5,534 bases of DNA. It comes from Candidatus Bathyarchaeota archaeon. Lineage in GTDB: Archaea > Thermoproteota > Bathyarchaeia > Bathyarchaeales > DTEX01. Below the pieces are notes generated by a model, which was not told the origin of the DNA, made no database searches, and saw nothing but the letters and a program-made list of their open reading frames with translations. This document shows, piece after piece, positions 5,444 through 5,534 of this stretch. The first letter of the stretch is position 1; the number at the start of each line of letters is the position of its first letter. The position numbers and the translations under genes were made by a program. The DNA lies in contig JAGGUU010000107.1 of NCBI GenBank assembly GCA_021158305.1, positions 1-5,534 on the forward strand, written 5' to 3'.

Positions 5444-5534
5444 CATCAGCATCCTTTTCATACATGCAGTAATCGATTCTGCAACAAACATAAAGCATGT
5501 TAAGGCTTATCTTGACCTTTAGGAGCACGGCTAC
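5444..5534. other. intergenic right edge; possible ribosome binding site of an off-window gene
   Basis: No convincing gene starts or ends here. A weak imperfect hairpin can be drawn (ATAAAGC at 5490-5496 against GCTTAT at 5505-5510, one bulged base), and CCTTTT (5453-5458) is only a poor pyrimidine-rich terminator candidate for the glycosylase. AGGAG at 5521-5525 could serve a plus-strand gene beginning at or beyond 5535. All three are tentative. Confidence 0.25.

Noticed and set aside
5421..5522. Small open frame starting at TTG and ending at TAG downstream of the glycosylase
   Set aside because: It overlaps the glycosylase end, has no ribosome site, and its 33-residue translation matches no family I recognise. 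It is more likely noncoding.
1..5534. Search for CRISPR arrays, tRNA or rRNA genes, insertion-sequence ends and toxin-antitoxin pairs
   Set aside because: No regularly spaced repeats, cloverleaf-like segments, transposase motifs, flanking inverted repeats or paired small genes were seen by eye.

Overview
The window looks like ordinary chromosome from a thermophilic archaeon. The support is a type-4 (4Fe-4S) uracil-DNA glycosylase, a PF04008-type adenosine-specific kinase, TATA-like boxes about 25 nt before expected transcript starts, AGGAGG-like ribosome binding sites, and frequent AGA/AGG and ATA codons. A Thermoproteota-like lineage is a reasonable guess, but nothing here fixes the phylum. 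No mobile element, CRISPR array, tRNA or rRNA was seen.

Left part (1-1887): the window opens inside a plus-strand integral-membrane gene, the C-terminal end of a UPF0104 / lysylphosphatidylglycerol-synthase-TM (flippase-like) protein. It converges, with only 20 nt between the stops, on a two-gene minus-strand operon: a family 2 glycosyltransferase (first) and a class I SAM-dependent methyltransferase (second). The three are compatible with a cell-surface glycan or glycolipid locus; the exact product cannot be read from the sequence.

Centre (1888-2494): a 124-nt divergent intergenic region separates the glycosyltransferase from the adenosine-specific kinase gene, which has a strong Shine-Dalgarno site. 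It holds TATA-like candidates for both directions, a perfect 6+1+6 palindrome and a short A-rich direct repeat.

Right part (2523-5443): an ABC ATPase that starts at TTG overlaps by 17 nt a 510-residue, roughly 12-TM ABC-2-type permease. Together they make a plausible complete exporter of unknown substrate. A clean TATA box inside the last codons of the kinase gene probably gives this pair its own promoter. The uracil-DNA glycosylase follows 19 nt later and may be co-transcribed or have its own promoter. The last 91 nt hold no convincing gene; an AGGAG close to the right edge could belong to a gene starting just outside.

I found no clearly new biological system. The most interesting points are the internally duplicated single-chain permease, the compact promoter overlapping the kinase stop, and the unresolved starts of the glycosyltransferase and glycosylase.
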